Of a stretch of 64,000 nucleotides of DNA, positions 46,091 to 53,937 are shown in pieces (position 1 is the first letter of the stretch; the number at the start of each line of letters is the position of its first letter). The position numbers and the translations under genes were made by a program. Below the pieces are notes generated by a model. That model saw only the letters and a program-made list of their open reading frames with translations. It was not told where the DNA came from and did not search any database. The DNA lies in assembly GCA_044598425.1 (NCBI GenBank), contig CP172536.1:744001-808000 (forward strand). The letters run 5' to 3'. The DNA is from JAEVLT01 sp044598425 (lineage in GTDB: Bacteria; Bacillota; Bacilli; Bacillales; Cytobacillaceae).

Positions 46091-46421
46091 TTGCCGTTTA
46101 GTGGAATAAATAGCTAAATTGACGGAATTATTGCTTGTTTTGGCGAGAAAATTGAAATTTTTTATGCTTCGTATGAGGAGAAAATCTGAAAAAACGCCCC
46201 ATTTGCATTCCAAATAATAAAGATCCTTTGCGAGTTCACTTATTTACGAACTGCCCGCATTGAGTTGAGTACTGAACTGCTTCATGATCAAACTGCTCAA
46301 TTTTTCAGAATAACATTATCCGAAAAGAGTTTTATATAAAATGTCAATCTAATTTTACCGAATAAATATTTTTTTAAAGAAGTTTTCACTATATTGACAT
46401 TATTAATTAAAAAAATTACAC

Positions 46422-46450
46422 TTGACATTGTGGTGTTCAAATTTTATTCA
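46422..46450 (+). promoter_or_regulatory. Candidate promoter of the formate-dehydrogenase-like operon
   Basis: TTGACA (46422-46427), a 17-bp spacer, TATTCA (46445-46450). Another TTGACA lies at 46394. The rest of 46091-46517 is AT-rich and shows no gene. Confidence 0.5.
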
Positions 46451-46517
46451 CAAGTTTGGATGCTACTTGTTGAATGTTAAATGGATTGGTAAAAAGTATT
46501 GGAATGCTTGCTATACA

Positions 46518-46577
46518 TCCATCGCGAACGTCTATGTAGAACGGTTACATAGCAGTTTGTGATGGATTTTTTATTTT
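46518..46577 (+). promoter_or_regulatory. Leader hairpin with terminator-like T-run before the fdh operon
   Basis: TCCATCGCGAAC pairs with GTTTGTGATGGA (12 bp with G-U pairs) and encloses an inner stem CTATGTA/TACATAG. TTTTTTATTTTT follows directly. It ends about 5 bp before the ribosome site of the first gene, an attenuator-like position. No known riboswitch class was recognised. Confidence 0.6.
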
Positions 46578-46599
46578 TACTGGAGGAAGGGGAATAGCT

Positions 46600-49551
46600 A
46601 TGAGTACAATTACGGTATCAATCAATGGGGAAGTGCAAACAGTAGAAGAAGGGGAACGCATTTTAGACTATTTAACAGCTCAAGGAATCGAACACCCGCA
46701 CATCTGTTATTCCGAACTAACAGGGCCGATTCAAACATGCGATACATGTATGGTCGAAATAAATGGCGAATTAATGCGTGCGTGTTCTACAACTTTCGAA
46801 AACGGAATGGATATTAAAACGAGTTCAACACTCGCAAAAGCTGCTCAAACAGAAGCAATGGACAGAATACTGGAAAACCACATGCTTTACTGTACGGTAT
46901 GTGACAATAACAATGGCAATTGCCGCGTGCATAACACTGCGGAACTTTTGGAAATAGAACATCAAACCCGGCCATTTCGACCAAAAGGATACGATGTGGA
47001 TCTGTCCCATCCTTTCTACCGCTACGATCCAAATCAATGTATTTTGTGCGGCCGTTGTGTAGAAGTATGCCAGGATATTCAAGTAAATGAAACGCTTACG
47101 ATTGATTGGGAAAGAGAAATGCCGCGAGTTCTTTGGGACGGCGGGAAATCGATTAATGAGTCTTCCTGTGTGTCATGCGGCCAGTGTGCAACCGTTTGTC
47201 CCTGTAATGCATTGATGGAAAAATCAATGCTAGGTGAGGCTGGATTCATGTCTGGCATAAAAGAAGACTTGTTAACGCCAATGATCGATCTAGTGAAAGC
47301 TGTTGAACCAAGCTACAGCGGGATTTTTGCGGTTTCGGAAGTGGAAGCAGCAATGCGGGAAACACGGACGAAGAAAACGAAAACCGTCTGCACATTCTGT
47401 GGTGTCGGCTGCTCCTTTGAAGTTTGGACAAAGGGACGGAAAATTTTAAAGATTGAGCCTGTTGAACAAGCACCGGTAAATAGTATTTCAACTTGTGTAA
47501 AAGGAAAATTTGGCTGGGATTTTGTCAACTCAGAAGAGCGTTTAACGACTCCGCTAATTCGTAAAGGCGACGAGTTCGTTCCTGCCAGCTGGGATGAAGC
47601 ATTAACCCTTATTTCTGAAAAAATGGGCAGCATTCGCGCAACTCACGGCAGTGATGCAGTCGGTTTCGTTTCTTCATCAAAAATAACTAATGAAGAAAAT
47701 TATTTAATGCAAAAGCTGGCACGCCAAGTTTTCGGGACAAACAATGTCGATAATTGCTCAAGATATTGCCAATCGCCTGCATCAGATGGACTGTTAGCTA
47801 CAGTGGGTTTCGGCGGTGATTCAGGAACAATCCAGGACATTTCCAAAGCGGGTCTGGTGATTATTGTTGGAGCCAATCCAACTGAAGGCCATCCTGTATT
47901 AGCAACTCGAGTTAAACGAGCACACAAATTGAACGGCCAAAAACTGATTGTTTCCGATTTACGAAAGCATGAAATGGCTGAACGAGCAGATCTTTTCATC
48001 CATCCAAATCAAGGAACAGACTTTGTCTGGCTTAGTGCGGTTGCAAAATATATTATTGACCAAGGCTGGCAAGACAAACAATTTATTCGCGAAAATGTGA
48101 AACAATATGAAAATTATAAAGAACTGCTGCAATCCTATACATTGGATTATGCGGAAAAAGTGACGGGCATTCCGCAAGAAGCCTTAAAAGAAGTTGCCAG
48201 AACCATTCATGAAGCAGATGGAACATGTGTTCTTTGGGGAATGGGCGTAACGCAAAATATTGCTGGGAGCTACACTTCCGCAGCTATTTCGAACCTTTTA
48301 TTGCTGACTGGAAACTATATGCGTCCGGGTGCCGGCGCTTTTCCATTGCGCGGACACAATAATGTTCAAGGTGCATGTGACATGGGAACACTTCCTGGAT
48401 GGCTGCCTGGAAACCAGCATATTACAGATGAAGCGGCACGTCATCGGTTTGAGCAGGCATATGGAGTGGAAATTTCAAATAGACCAGGAAAAACCAATAT
48501 TGAAATGCTCGATGCAGTGGAAACAGGCGATCTTAGAGCGATGTATTTAGTAGGAGAAGAAATGGCTTGGATCGACTCCAACTCTAATCATGTTCATGAA
48601 ACCTTATCCAAGCTTGATTTCTTTGTCGTTCAAGATGTTTTCTTTACAAAAACAGCGCAGTTTGCTGATGTCATTTTACCGGCAGCACCATCGTTGGAAA
48701 AAGACGGAACATTTACCAATACTGAACGACGTGTGCAAAGACTTTATCAAGTATTTGAACCGCTTGAAGATTCGAAGCCAGATTGGTGGATTATTCAGCA
48801 AGTGGCAAATTATATGGGATTTAATTGGAACTATCAGCATCCAAGTGAAATTTTTGCAGAAATGGCCAGTCTATCTCCAATTTTCTCACAAGCGAATTAT
48901 GAAATGCTTGAGGGCTGGAACAGCTTTTTCTGGGGAAGCAATACAGGTGAAAGCACACCGCTTTTATTTAAAGATGGCTTTAATTTCCCTGATAAAAAAG
49001 CAGTATTTTCCCTAGTGGAATACGTTCCGCCAGTCCAATTTGCAGAAGAATTTGATTTGGTTCTTAACAATGGACGGCTGTTGGAACATTTTCACGAAGG
49101 GAATTTAACCAACAAATCAAAGGGTCTTTTATATAAACTGCCAGAGGTATTTGTTGAGGTTTCTCCAGAACTTGCGGCAGCCCGGGGAATTAAAGAAGGA
49201 GCATTAGTCCGCTTAACCTCTCCTTATGGAGCGATTAAGATACGGGCAACTGTTACAGAAAGGGTGCAGGGTAATGAATTGTATGTTCCAATGCACTCTG
49301 TCAGCCATGAGAATGCTGTTAACTTGCTGACAGGAAGCGCTGGTGATGTGCGTACTCACACTCCTGCCTATAAGCAGACACGGGTGCGGATGGAAATCCT
49401 TAAAAATGGCGGAGGTTCGCCGCTTCCGGTATTTAACCCGCGCAATGCGAAGCGTAATCCGCAAATGGGAGTAGAAGTTTTCCGTAAATGGCAGCGGGAT
49501 GACTACCAGCCAATTGCATCGGTGAATGAATATATTAAACCAGGGGTATAA
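46600..49551 (+). CDS. yjgC: Formate dehydrogenase-like molybdopterin oxidoreductase, alpha subunit
   Basis: 983 aa, as long as B. subtilis YjgC. The N-terminal [2Fe-2S] domain has Cys36, 47, 50 and 62. A Cys/His [4Fe-4S] motif (HMLYCTVCDNNNGNC) and two ferredoxin motifs (CILCGRCVEVC, CVSCGQCATVCPC) follow. The bis-MGD catalytic part begins with CTFCGVGC. The metal-ligand Cys is probably Cys390 in NCSRYCQSPASDG, where classical formate dehydrogenases have C/U-H-G. Here a Gln replaces that His, so formate as substrate is likely but not proven. Electrons would pass along the N-terminal clusters. AGGAAGGGG precedes the ATG. Confidence 0.92.
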   Translation: MSTITVSINGEVQTVEEGERILDYLTAQGIEHPHICYSELTGPIQTCDTCMVEINGELMRACSTTFENGMDIKTSSTLAKAAQTEAMDRILENHMLYCTVCDNNNGNCRVHNTAELLEIEHQTRPFRPKGYDVDLSHPFYRYDPNQCILCGRCVEVCQDIQVNETLTIDWEREMPRVLWDGGKSINESSCVSCGQCATVCPCNALMEKSMLGEAGFMSGIKEDLLTPMIDLVKAVEPSYSGIFAVSEVEAAMRETRTKKTKTVCTFCGVGCSFEVWTKGRKILKIEPVEQAPVNSISTCVKGKFGWDFVNSEERLTTPLIRKGDEFVPASWDEALTLISEKMGSIRATHGSDAVGFVSSSKITNEENYLMQKLARQVFGTNNVDNCSRYCQSPASDGLLATVGFGGDSGTIQDISKAGLVIIVGANPTEGHPVLATRVKRAHKLNGQKLIVSDLRKHEMAERADLFIHPNQGTDFVWLSAVAKYIIDQGWQDKQFIRENVKQYENYKELLQSYTLDYAEKVTGIPQEALKEVARTIHEADGTCVLWGMGVTQNIAGSYTSAAISNLLLLTGNYMRPGAGAFPLRGHNNVQGACDMGTLPGWLPGNQHITDEAARHRFEQAYGVEISNRPGKTNIEMLDAVETGDLRAMYLVGEEMAWIDSNSNHVHETLSKLDFFVVQDVFFTKTAQFADVILPAAPSLEKDGTFTNTERRVQRLYQVFEPLEDSKPDWWIIQQVANYMGFNWNYQHPSEIFAEMASLSPIFSQANYEMLEGWNSFFWGSNTGESTPLLFKDGFNFPDKKAVFSLVEYVPPVQFAEEFDLVLNNGRLLEHFHEGNLTNKSKGLLYKLPEVFVEVSPELAAARGIKEGALVRLTSPYGAIKIRATVTERVQGNELYVPMHSVSHENAVNLLTGSAGDVRTHTPAYKQTRVRMEILKNGGGSPLPVFNPRNAKRNPQMGVEVFRKWQRDDYQPIASVNEYIKPGV

Positions 49552-49566
49552 AAGGGGAGAATCTAC

Positions 49567-50031
49567 ATGGCTAAGCCAATTACGTCATTTGCAAAAAATG
49601 AAATAAAATCTGAAACCATAGAGCATTTAGCTGAACATGCAGTAAAAAATTCAGAGGGGCTAAAACAAGCAATTGAGCTGTTGCAAGAGTTACATGAAAG
49701 CGGGATATTAGATGCAATGGTTTCCCTTGTTCAAGCAAAAGAAAAAGTAGCCAAGATTGCTGTTGGCCAGATGACCAGGACGCCTGTCACAAACATCATT
49801 AACAATGCTATGGCTGCTGCAGGAGCCTTGACGGAGATGGATCCTGCCTTTACCCAAAAATTAATCGGCGGCCTTTCGAATGGAATGAAAAAAGCAGAAG
49901 AAGGTTTGAAAAAAGGTGAGAAGGCTGGTGTTATGGACCTGCTTAAAGCACTCAAGGATCCTGACATTAATCGCACTGTATTATTCGGCATTAACCTGTT
50001 AAAAGGTATTGGCGAAGGGCTAAAAGAATAA
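49567..50031 (+). CDS. yjgD: DUF1641 protein (YjgD-like)
   Basis: 154 aa, helical, with the DUF1641 core LDAMVSLVQAKEKVAKIAVG and the closing LKDPDINRTVLFGINLLKGI. YjgD-type proteins are encoded immediately after YjgC-type dehydrogenases and are thought to help the complex or its electron transfer, without a proven role. It starts 16 bp after the dehydrogenase stop. A second, distinct DUF1641 protein ends the sulfur operon at 55092. Confidence 0.9.
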   Translation: MAKPITSFAKNEIKSETIEHLAEHAVKNSEGLKQAIELLQELHESGILDAMVSLVQAKEKVAKIAVGQMTRTPVTNIINNAMAAAGALTEMDPAFTQKLIGGLSNGMKKAEEGLKKGEKAGVMDLLKALKDPDINRTVLFGINLLKGIGEGLKE

Positions 50032-50081
50032 GTCATTTTTGCCTCTTATAAGGATTGATTTATCGAGAAAGGGGAAAATAA

Positions 50082-50540
50082 ATGAAATATAAGATGTTAC
50101 CCCAAGCCATAATCAAATTTGCTAAAATCATTCAAAATATGACATTAATTGCCTTGCTTCTTCTACTGAGTTATTTAATGATTAGGCAGACTTATGTTAT
50201 TGGGGCTTATGCCATTAATGATACGCAAAATATTCATTTAATACTGGAACAAATCTTAAACTTCTTTCTTTATTTTGCCTTTTTCTCAATGATTGTTATT
50301 TACTTTAAACAAGGTGAACATTTCCCGTTGCGCTATTTAATTTACGTAGGCATAACAGCAACGGTACGTTACATTATTGTCAACCGTTCGGATGCTTTGC
50401 AAAATTTGCTACTAACATTGGAAATTCTCTTGCTGATTCTGGGATACTTGCTGTTAACTCCTTCAAAAAACAGTTTGTTAAATTATCTGTTGGAGAAAAG
50501 GAGGCAGCGCCTTGAGCAAAAAGGAACATCAGTTCAATGA
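50082..50540 (+). CDS. PsiE-family membrane protein
   Basis: 152 aa with four membrane helices (KIIQNMTLIALLLLLSYLMI first, then NFFLYFAFFSMIVIYF, and two more). The PsiE pattern HFPLRYLIYVGITATVRYII follows helix 2. PsiE is phosphate-starvation inducible in enterics, with no defined biochemical role. In this operon it may anchor the soluble dehydrogenase components. GAAAGGGG precedes the ATG. Its 3' end overlaps the next gene by 29 bp. Confidence 0.88.
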   Translation: MKYKMLPQAIIKFAKIIQNMTLIALLLLLSYLMIRQTYVIGAYAINDTQNIHLILEQILNFFLYFAFFSMIVIYFKQGEHFPLRYLIYVGITATVRYIIVNRSDALQNLLLTLEILLLILGYLLLTPSKNSLLNYLLEKRRQRLEQKGTSVQ

Positions 50541-50859
50541 GCTTGTCCGTAAAGTCAGGAAAGATTTATTTGGAAAAGGACCTGAGTCAATCAAAACGAT
50601 CTTTGCCGAGAATATGGCCATTACTACGCTTAAAGGGAACTTAACACCTGTTGAGCAATTTATTATCCAAAGTCCTGAAGGTTTTGAACAAGTCCATAGG
50701 GCAAGGACAAAAATGATTCAGGATCACTATAAACAGCATAAACCAGAAGAAATGGAAGAATTAATTCAAGCTAAATTACTAAATCTATTCTCAGATATCA
50801 ATATTGAGGAGGATATCGCGATTTCGGTTTTCGTATTTGATAAACCGATTGAGAGGTGA
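50512..50859 (+). CDS. MpsC/DUF2294 family protein
   Basis: 115 aa, single domain. FNELVRKVRKDLFGKGPESI, then NMAITTLKGNLTPVEQFI and VHRARTKMIQDHY are the DUF2294 core. The family is named after S. aureus MpsC, part of a putative sodium-translocating, membrane-potential-generating system, but its mechanism is unknown. The TTG start has AAAAGGAGG upstream and lies inside psiE. It ends just before fdhD. Confidence 0.88.
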   Translation: MSKKEHQFNELVRKVRKDLFGKGPESIKTIFAENMAITTLKGNLTPVEQFIIQSPEGFEQVHRARTKMIQDHYKQHKPEEMEELIQAKLLNLFSDINIEEDIAISVFVFDKPIER

Positions 50860-50864
50860 TAAAC

Positions 50865-51680
50865 GTGTTATTGCAAAATGAAACCAATTTTACAATTGTT
50901 CGTTTCCAGGACGGGAAATTGTCGCAAACCGACGATACGATTGTGACCGAATTCCCGATAACGATCAAACTAAATCAAGAGGAATTTGCCACCCTTGTTT
51001 GCACTCCCGAGCATTTAGAAGAGATGGTAATTGGGTTTTTAGCATCAGAAAATGTCATAAAAAGCATGAGCGATTTTGAGAACATTTGGATTGAGGAAGG
51101 GCGAGGCTTTGCCCATGTTACCGTGAAGCAAAAGCCGCAATTATATGAGAAATTCCGCTCGAAACGCTATATTACTTCATGCTGCGGGATGTCTCGGCAA
51201 AGTTTTTATTTTGTTAATGATGCGTTAACGGTAAAAAAACTGCATGATGTCAAGCTGACATTATCACCTGGTGAATGCCTTTCGCTCATGAGATCATTGC
51301 AGCAGGAAGCGGCGACCTTTAAGCGGACAGGCGGGGTACATAATGCTGCCTTGTGTGACAAAGATGGGATGCTCTTGATGCGAATGGACATCGGCAGGCA
51401 TAATGCTTTGGATAAATTATATGGATATTGTATTAAAAACTCGATTCCTACTAGCGATAAAATTCTCGTGTTCAGCGGGAGAATTTCCAGTGAAATTTTG
51501 ATCAAAGCATCGAAAATGGGCTGCCCAGTGGTTTTGTCAAAAGCAGCTCCGACAGAATTAGCGCTTGAGATGGCCGACAATCTTGGGATCACGACAGTAG
51601 GGTTCATTCGGAACCAAAGCTTTAATATTTATACCCATGACTGGAGAATTACAAAGGAAGAAACAGAAATGGGATCATAA
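50865..51680 (+). CDS. fdhD: Formate dehydrogenase accessory sulfurtransferase FdhD
   Basis: 271 aa. FdhD passes sulfur from a cysteine desulfurase to the molybdenum cofactor, which activates formate dehydrogenase. The conserved Cys pair is in YITSCCGMSRQS, the nucleotide-cofactor-binding loop is FKRTGGVHNAALCD, and MDIGRHNALDKLYGY is the family signature. GTG 50865 is chosen because GAGAGG lies 9 bp upstream; the GTG at 50856 abuts that site. Its presence supports the upstream oxidoreductase being a true molybdenum formate dehydrogenase. Confidence 0.94.
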   Translation: MLLQNETNFTIVRFQDGKLSQTDDTIVTEFPITIKLNQEEFATLVCTPEHLEEMVIGFLASENVIKSMSDFENIWIEEGRGFAHVTVKQKPQLYEKFRSKRYITSCCGMSRQSFYFVNDALTVKKLHDVKLTLSPGECLSLMRSLQQEAATFKRTGGVHNAALCDKDGMLLMRMDIGRHNALDKLYGYCIKNSIPTSDKILVFSGRISSEILIKASKMGCPVVLSKAAPTELALEMADNLGITTVGFIRNQSFNIYTHDWRITKEETEMGS

Positions 51681-51684
51681 AATC

Positions 51685-51721
51685 AAACCCAGCAGGAATG
51701 AAACATTCTTGGTGGGTTTTT
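51685..51721 (+). terminator. Terminator of the fdh operon
   Basis: AAACCCA.CAGGAATG-AAA-CATTCTTGGTGGGTTTTT, a long stem with one bulge and a T-run. Confidence 0.85.
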
Positions 51722-51746
51722 ATATGTTAACTTATCGCTCAGTAGA

Positions 51747-52180
51747 TACCAATAAAAGGGAAAAACCTAGTTGATAGAGGTGCCTATCGCCCGGTAAGTA
51801 CCAGTAAAAGGGAAAAATATGGTTGATAGAGGTGCCTATCACCAAGCAAATACCAGTAAAAGGGAAAAATCTGGTTGATAGAGGTGTCTATCACTAATAA
51901 AATACCAGTAAAAGGAAAAAATCTGGTTGATAGAGGTGTCTATCACTAAGAAAATACCAATAAAAGGAAAAAATCTGTTGTTAAAGCTCTCTATCACCAA
52001 GCAAATACCAGTAAAAGGGAAAAATCTGGTTGATAGAGGTGTCTATCACTAAGAAAATACCAATAAAAGGAAAAAACCTGTTGTTAAAGCTCTCTATCAC
52101 CAAGCAAATACCAGTAAAAGGGAAAAAAACGGTTGATAGAGGTGTTTATCGCCCGGTAAATACCAGTAAATGAGAAAGGC
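51747..52180. repeat. Tandem array of nine ~52-bp units with an internal hairpin
   Basis: Units begin TACCAGTAAAAGGGAAAAA (or a close variant) at 51747, 51799, 51851, 51903, 51955, 52006, 52058, 52109 and 52161, giving periods of 52, 52, 52, 52, 51, 52, 51 and 52. Most units contain TGATAGA-GGTG-TCTATCA, a 7-bp stem. The units at 51955 and 52058 carry a variant arm (GTTAAAGCTCTC) that breaks it. They alternate with normal units, so a 103-bp dimer was duplicated. The period is not a multiple of three, and there are no unique spacers. Confidence 0.92.
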
Positions 52181-52216
52181 CTAGATAAACTATGCTTAAT
52201 TCAGTTCTTGCACCCT

Positions 52217-52405
52217 GTTGATTGGAGCGGAAAGCACCGACTCCAGCGGAAAAAGCAGGTTAAGGGAGACCCCGCAGAACATTGAAAAAGCTCCCTTGAA
52301 ATAGCACCGCACGAAGGAAATGCGCATGCCTTTTCAGGGAGCATAGCGACAAGGAGGCTCCCTGGCACGCCCGCGGAAAGCGAAGCCGCCTGGAGCGGAA
52401 ATCAA
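52217..52405. repeat. GC-rich dispersed Bacillus repeat (GTTGATTGGAGCGGAA family)
   Basis: It starts GTTGATTGGAGCGGAAAGC and ends CCTGGAGCGGAAATCAACA, with an internal GACCCCGCAG and CGACAAGGAGGCTCCC. These are the hallmarks of a repeat found between genes in many Bacillaceae. The middle carries about 60 extra bases (from GAAAAAGCTCCC to AGGGAGC), which themselves form an inverted repeat. A related fragment lies at 8838-8920. Confidence 0.75.
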
Positions 52406-52569
52406 CAGCCAATTTAGACACACAACCCTAAATTTAAAGGGACTTTTTCAGTGCCCTCGGTTTTTGCCCGGTTTTTCTTATACTCAGGAAAAAATAGTAA
52501 ACGGCTGCCTATACGCATCGACTTCAAATGAATAAGATACATCGAATTACTTTTTGGGGAGGTGTGGAG

Positions 52570-52815
52570 ATGTCCGAAAAAAGAGGAAAAACCATCCATG
52601 TCGATCATTTAACGATCCATGCAAAAAATGTTGAAATTGTTGATCCGGATAACGTTGTCGTAAACCGGAAAAATCCGATTGATACACCTGTGGAGGATCA
52701 TTTTCCTAGGAGTGACCCTTGGGGATTCTTCTGGGGTCGGCAAATGAGGGAAGACGAAAATGAATTAAATGAAGAAAGCGGAGTAAATGGCAATTTGACC
52801 GCGAGTATGGAGTAA
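52570..52815 (+). CDS. Conserved hypothetical protein, 81 aa
   Basis: MSEKRGKTIHVDHLTIHAKN followed by an acidic, proline-containing middle (PIDTPVEDHFP) and a WGFFWGR aromatic patch near residue 57. There is no signal or membrane helix. GGGGAGGTGTGGAG in front of the ATG is a strong ribosome site, and a terminator follows about 85 bp later. No family is recognised. The alternating hydrophobic pattern at the N-terminus resembles short beta-rich spore-associated Bacillus proteins, which is only a guess. Confidence 0.6.
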   Translation: MSEKRGKTIHVDHLTIHAKNVEIVDPDNVVVNRKNPIDTPVEDHFPRSDPWGFFWGRQMREDENELNEESGVNGNLTASME

Positions 52816-52897
52816 GTAAAGAGGAAAAATCAAAAGCAGAAACGGTTTATTTTAATTTTACCTATACACTAAAAAAGAGAAGAGTTTGAATTACATT

Positions 52898-52931
52898 AGG
52901 CAGTCCGCAACTTTGCAGGATTGCTTTTTTT
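52898..52931 (+). terminator. Terminator after the 81-aa hypothetical gene
   Basis: GGCAGTCC ... GGATTGCT with G-U pairs, then TTTTTTT. Confidence 0.75.
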
Positions 52932-53078
52932 ATATTCAAATCGCATTTTTTATGAATAGAAAATGAAAATGGGACTGAAAGAAGGTTCTATAAAGTAACC
53001 ACTCATTGTTACTTTTTTTGTAAGGAGTTCTGCATTTTACTTATTTAAAGTTACTTTATTCACAAAATTGAAACAGAC

Positions 53079-53103
53079 ATACGGGTAGGGGTATGGATAT
53101 AAT
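53079..53103 (+). promoter_or_regulatory. Promoter region of the sulfur operon with a CsoR/CstR-like motif
   Basis: A consensus TATAAT (53098-53103) lies just after ATACGGGTAGGGGTAT (53079-53094). That is an ATAC/GTAT-bounded G-rich element resembling persulfide-sensing CstR or copper-sensing CsoR operators, one half being well conserved. The rest of 52932-53143 shows no gene. Confidence 0.5.
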
Positions 53104-53143
53104 GGAGGTGTAGTTAAATCAATCCAATTTGGAGGAATGAAAA

Positions 53144-53545
53144 ATGGAGAATCAAGTACCATCTCTAGCGGTCATTTTATTATCTGAGGATTTAGAAAAA
53201 CTTCATGCAGGTGCTTTAGTTGGCTCTGTTGCAGCAATGTCTGGAATGTCTGTAAACTTTTTTGTCACAATGAATGCATTAAAAGCTTTTAAAAAGGAAG
53301 TAATTGCAAGCAAAGACTTCCAAACTGGAACAGTTGGAGAAGAATTACTTATGAAACAAGTTCCACTATTTTACGATATGTTAAAAGAAGGAAAGGAAAA
53401 TGGTGATGTCCACATTTATGGCTGCGCAATGGCTATGGATGTAATGGGATGGGAAAAGGAAGATATGTCCGATCTATTTGATGATATTATTGGTGTTACC
53501 AAATTTTTAGGAATGGCTCAAAACGCACAGCTGATGACAATGTAA
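53144..53545 (+). CDS. DsrE/DsrF-like (DrsE2) sulfur-relay protein
   Basis: 133 aa. LAVILLSEDLEKLHAGALVG opens a DsrE-like alpha/beta fold, MSVNFFVTMNALKAF follows, and the conserved Cys sits in VHIYGCAMAMDVMGW (about residue 93). Members carry persulfide sulfur between partners. It is the first gene of a four-gene operon with TusA, an SQR-like flavoprotein and a DUF1641 protein, which points to sulfide or persulfide oxidation and detoxification. Confidence 0.9.
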   Translation: MENQVPSLAVILLSEDLEKLHAGALVGSVAAMSGMSVNFFVTMNALKAFKKEVIASKDFQTGTVGEELLMKQVPLFYDMLKEGKENGDVHIYGCAMAMDVMGWEKEDMSDLFDDIIGVTKFLGMAQNAQLMTM

Positions 53546-53612
53546 TAGTAGAAGATTGGCGGAATTGGATTCTACCAATCTCTTTATCTTAAAATAATGG
53601 GAGGAATGGAAA

Positions 53613-53852
53613 ATGTCAGAAGTCGTTATTAGCAAATCACTTGATGCAAGAGGTTCATTTTGTCCAGGGCCTTTAATGGAACTGATTAAAGGAATCAAAG
53701 TGAGCCAAGTTGGCGATATTATTGAAGTTTTGTCTTCGGATAAAGGATCCGCAACAGACATTCCTGAATGGGTTAAAAAAATGAAACATGAGCTTGTTTA
53801 TTCAAAAGCAGAAGATGGGTATTTCCGAATTGCTGTGAAAAAAATGAGGTAA
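53613..53852 (+). CDS. TusA-family sulfur carrier
   Basis: 79 aa, single TusA domain. The CPxP motif SLDARGSFCPGPLMELIKGI has the persulfide Cys at residue 17. The rest keeps the two-layer fold (DIIEVLSSDKGSATDIPEWV). It accepts sulfur and hands it on, probably between the DsrE-like protein and the SQR-like flavoprotein of this operon. GGGAGGAATGG precedes the ATG. Confidence 0.92.
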   Translation: MSEVVISKSLDARGSFCPGPLMELIKGIKVSQVGDIIEVLSSDKGSATDIPEWVKKMKHELVYSKAEDGYFRIAVKKMR

Positions 53853-53937
53853 TCTCTGATTTATTGACTCAGAATTACAGCGCGGTCGAGCTTACAAGCT
53901 CGATCGATCATGTTTTACTATTGAGAGGGTGAGAACG

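Noticed and set aside
46600..49551. Selenocysteine codon in the formate dehydrogenase
   Set aside because: The active-site position is a normal TGC cysteine codon (codon 390). No in-frame TGA occurs in the gene.
51747..52180. CRISPR array
   Set aside because: The whole 52-bp unit repeats, so there are no unique spacers of constant length, and no cas genes are present. It is a tandem repeat.
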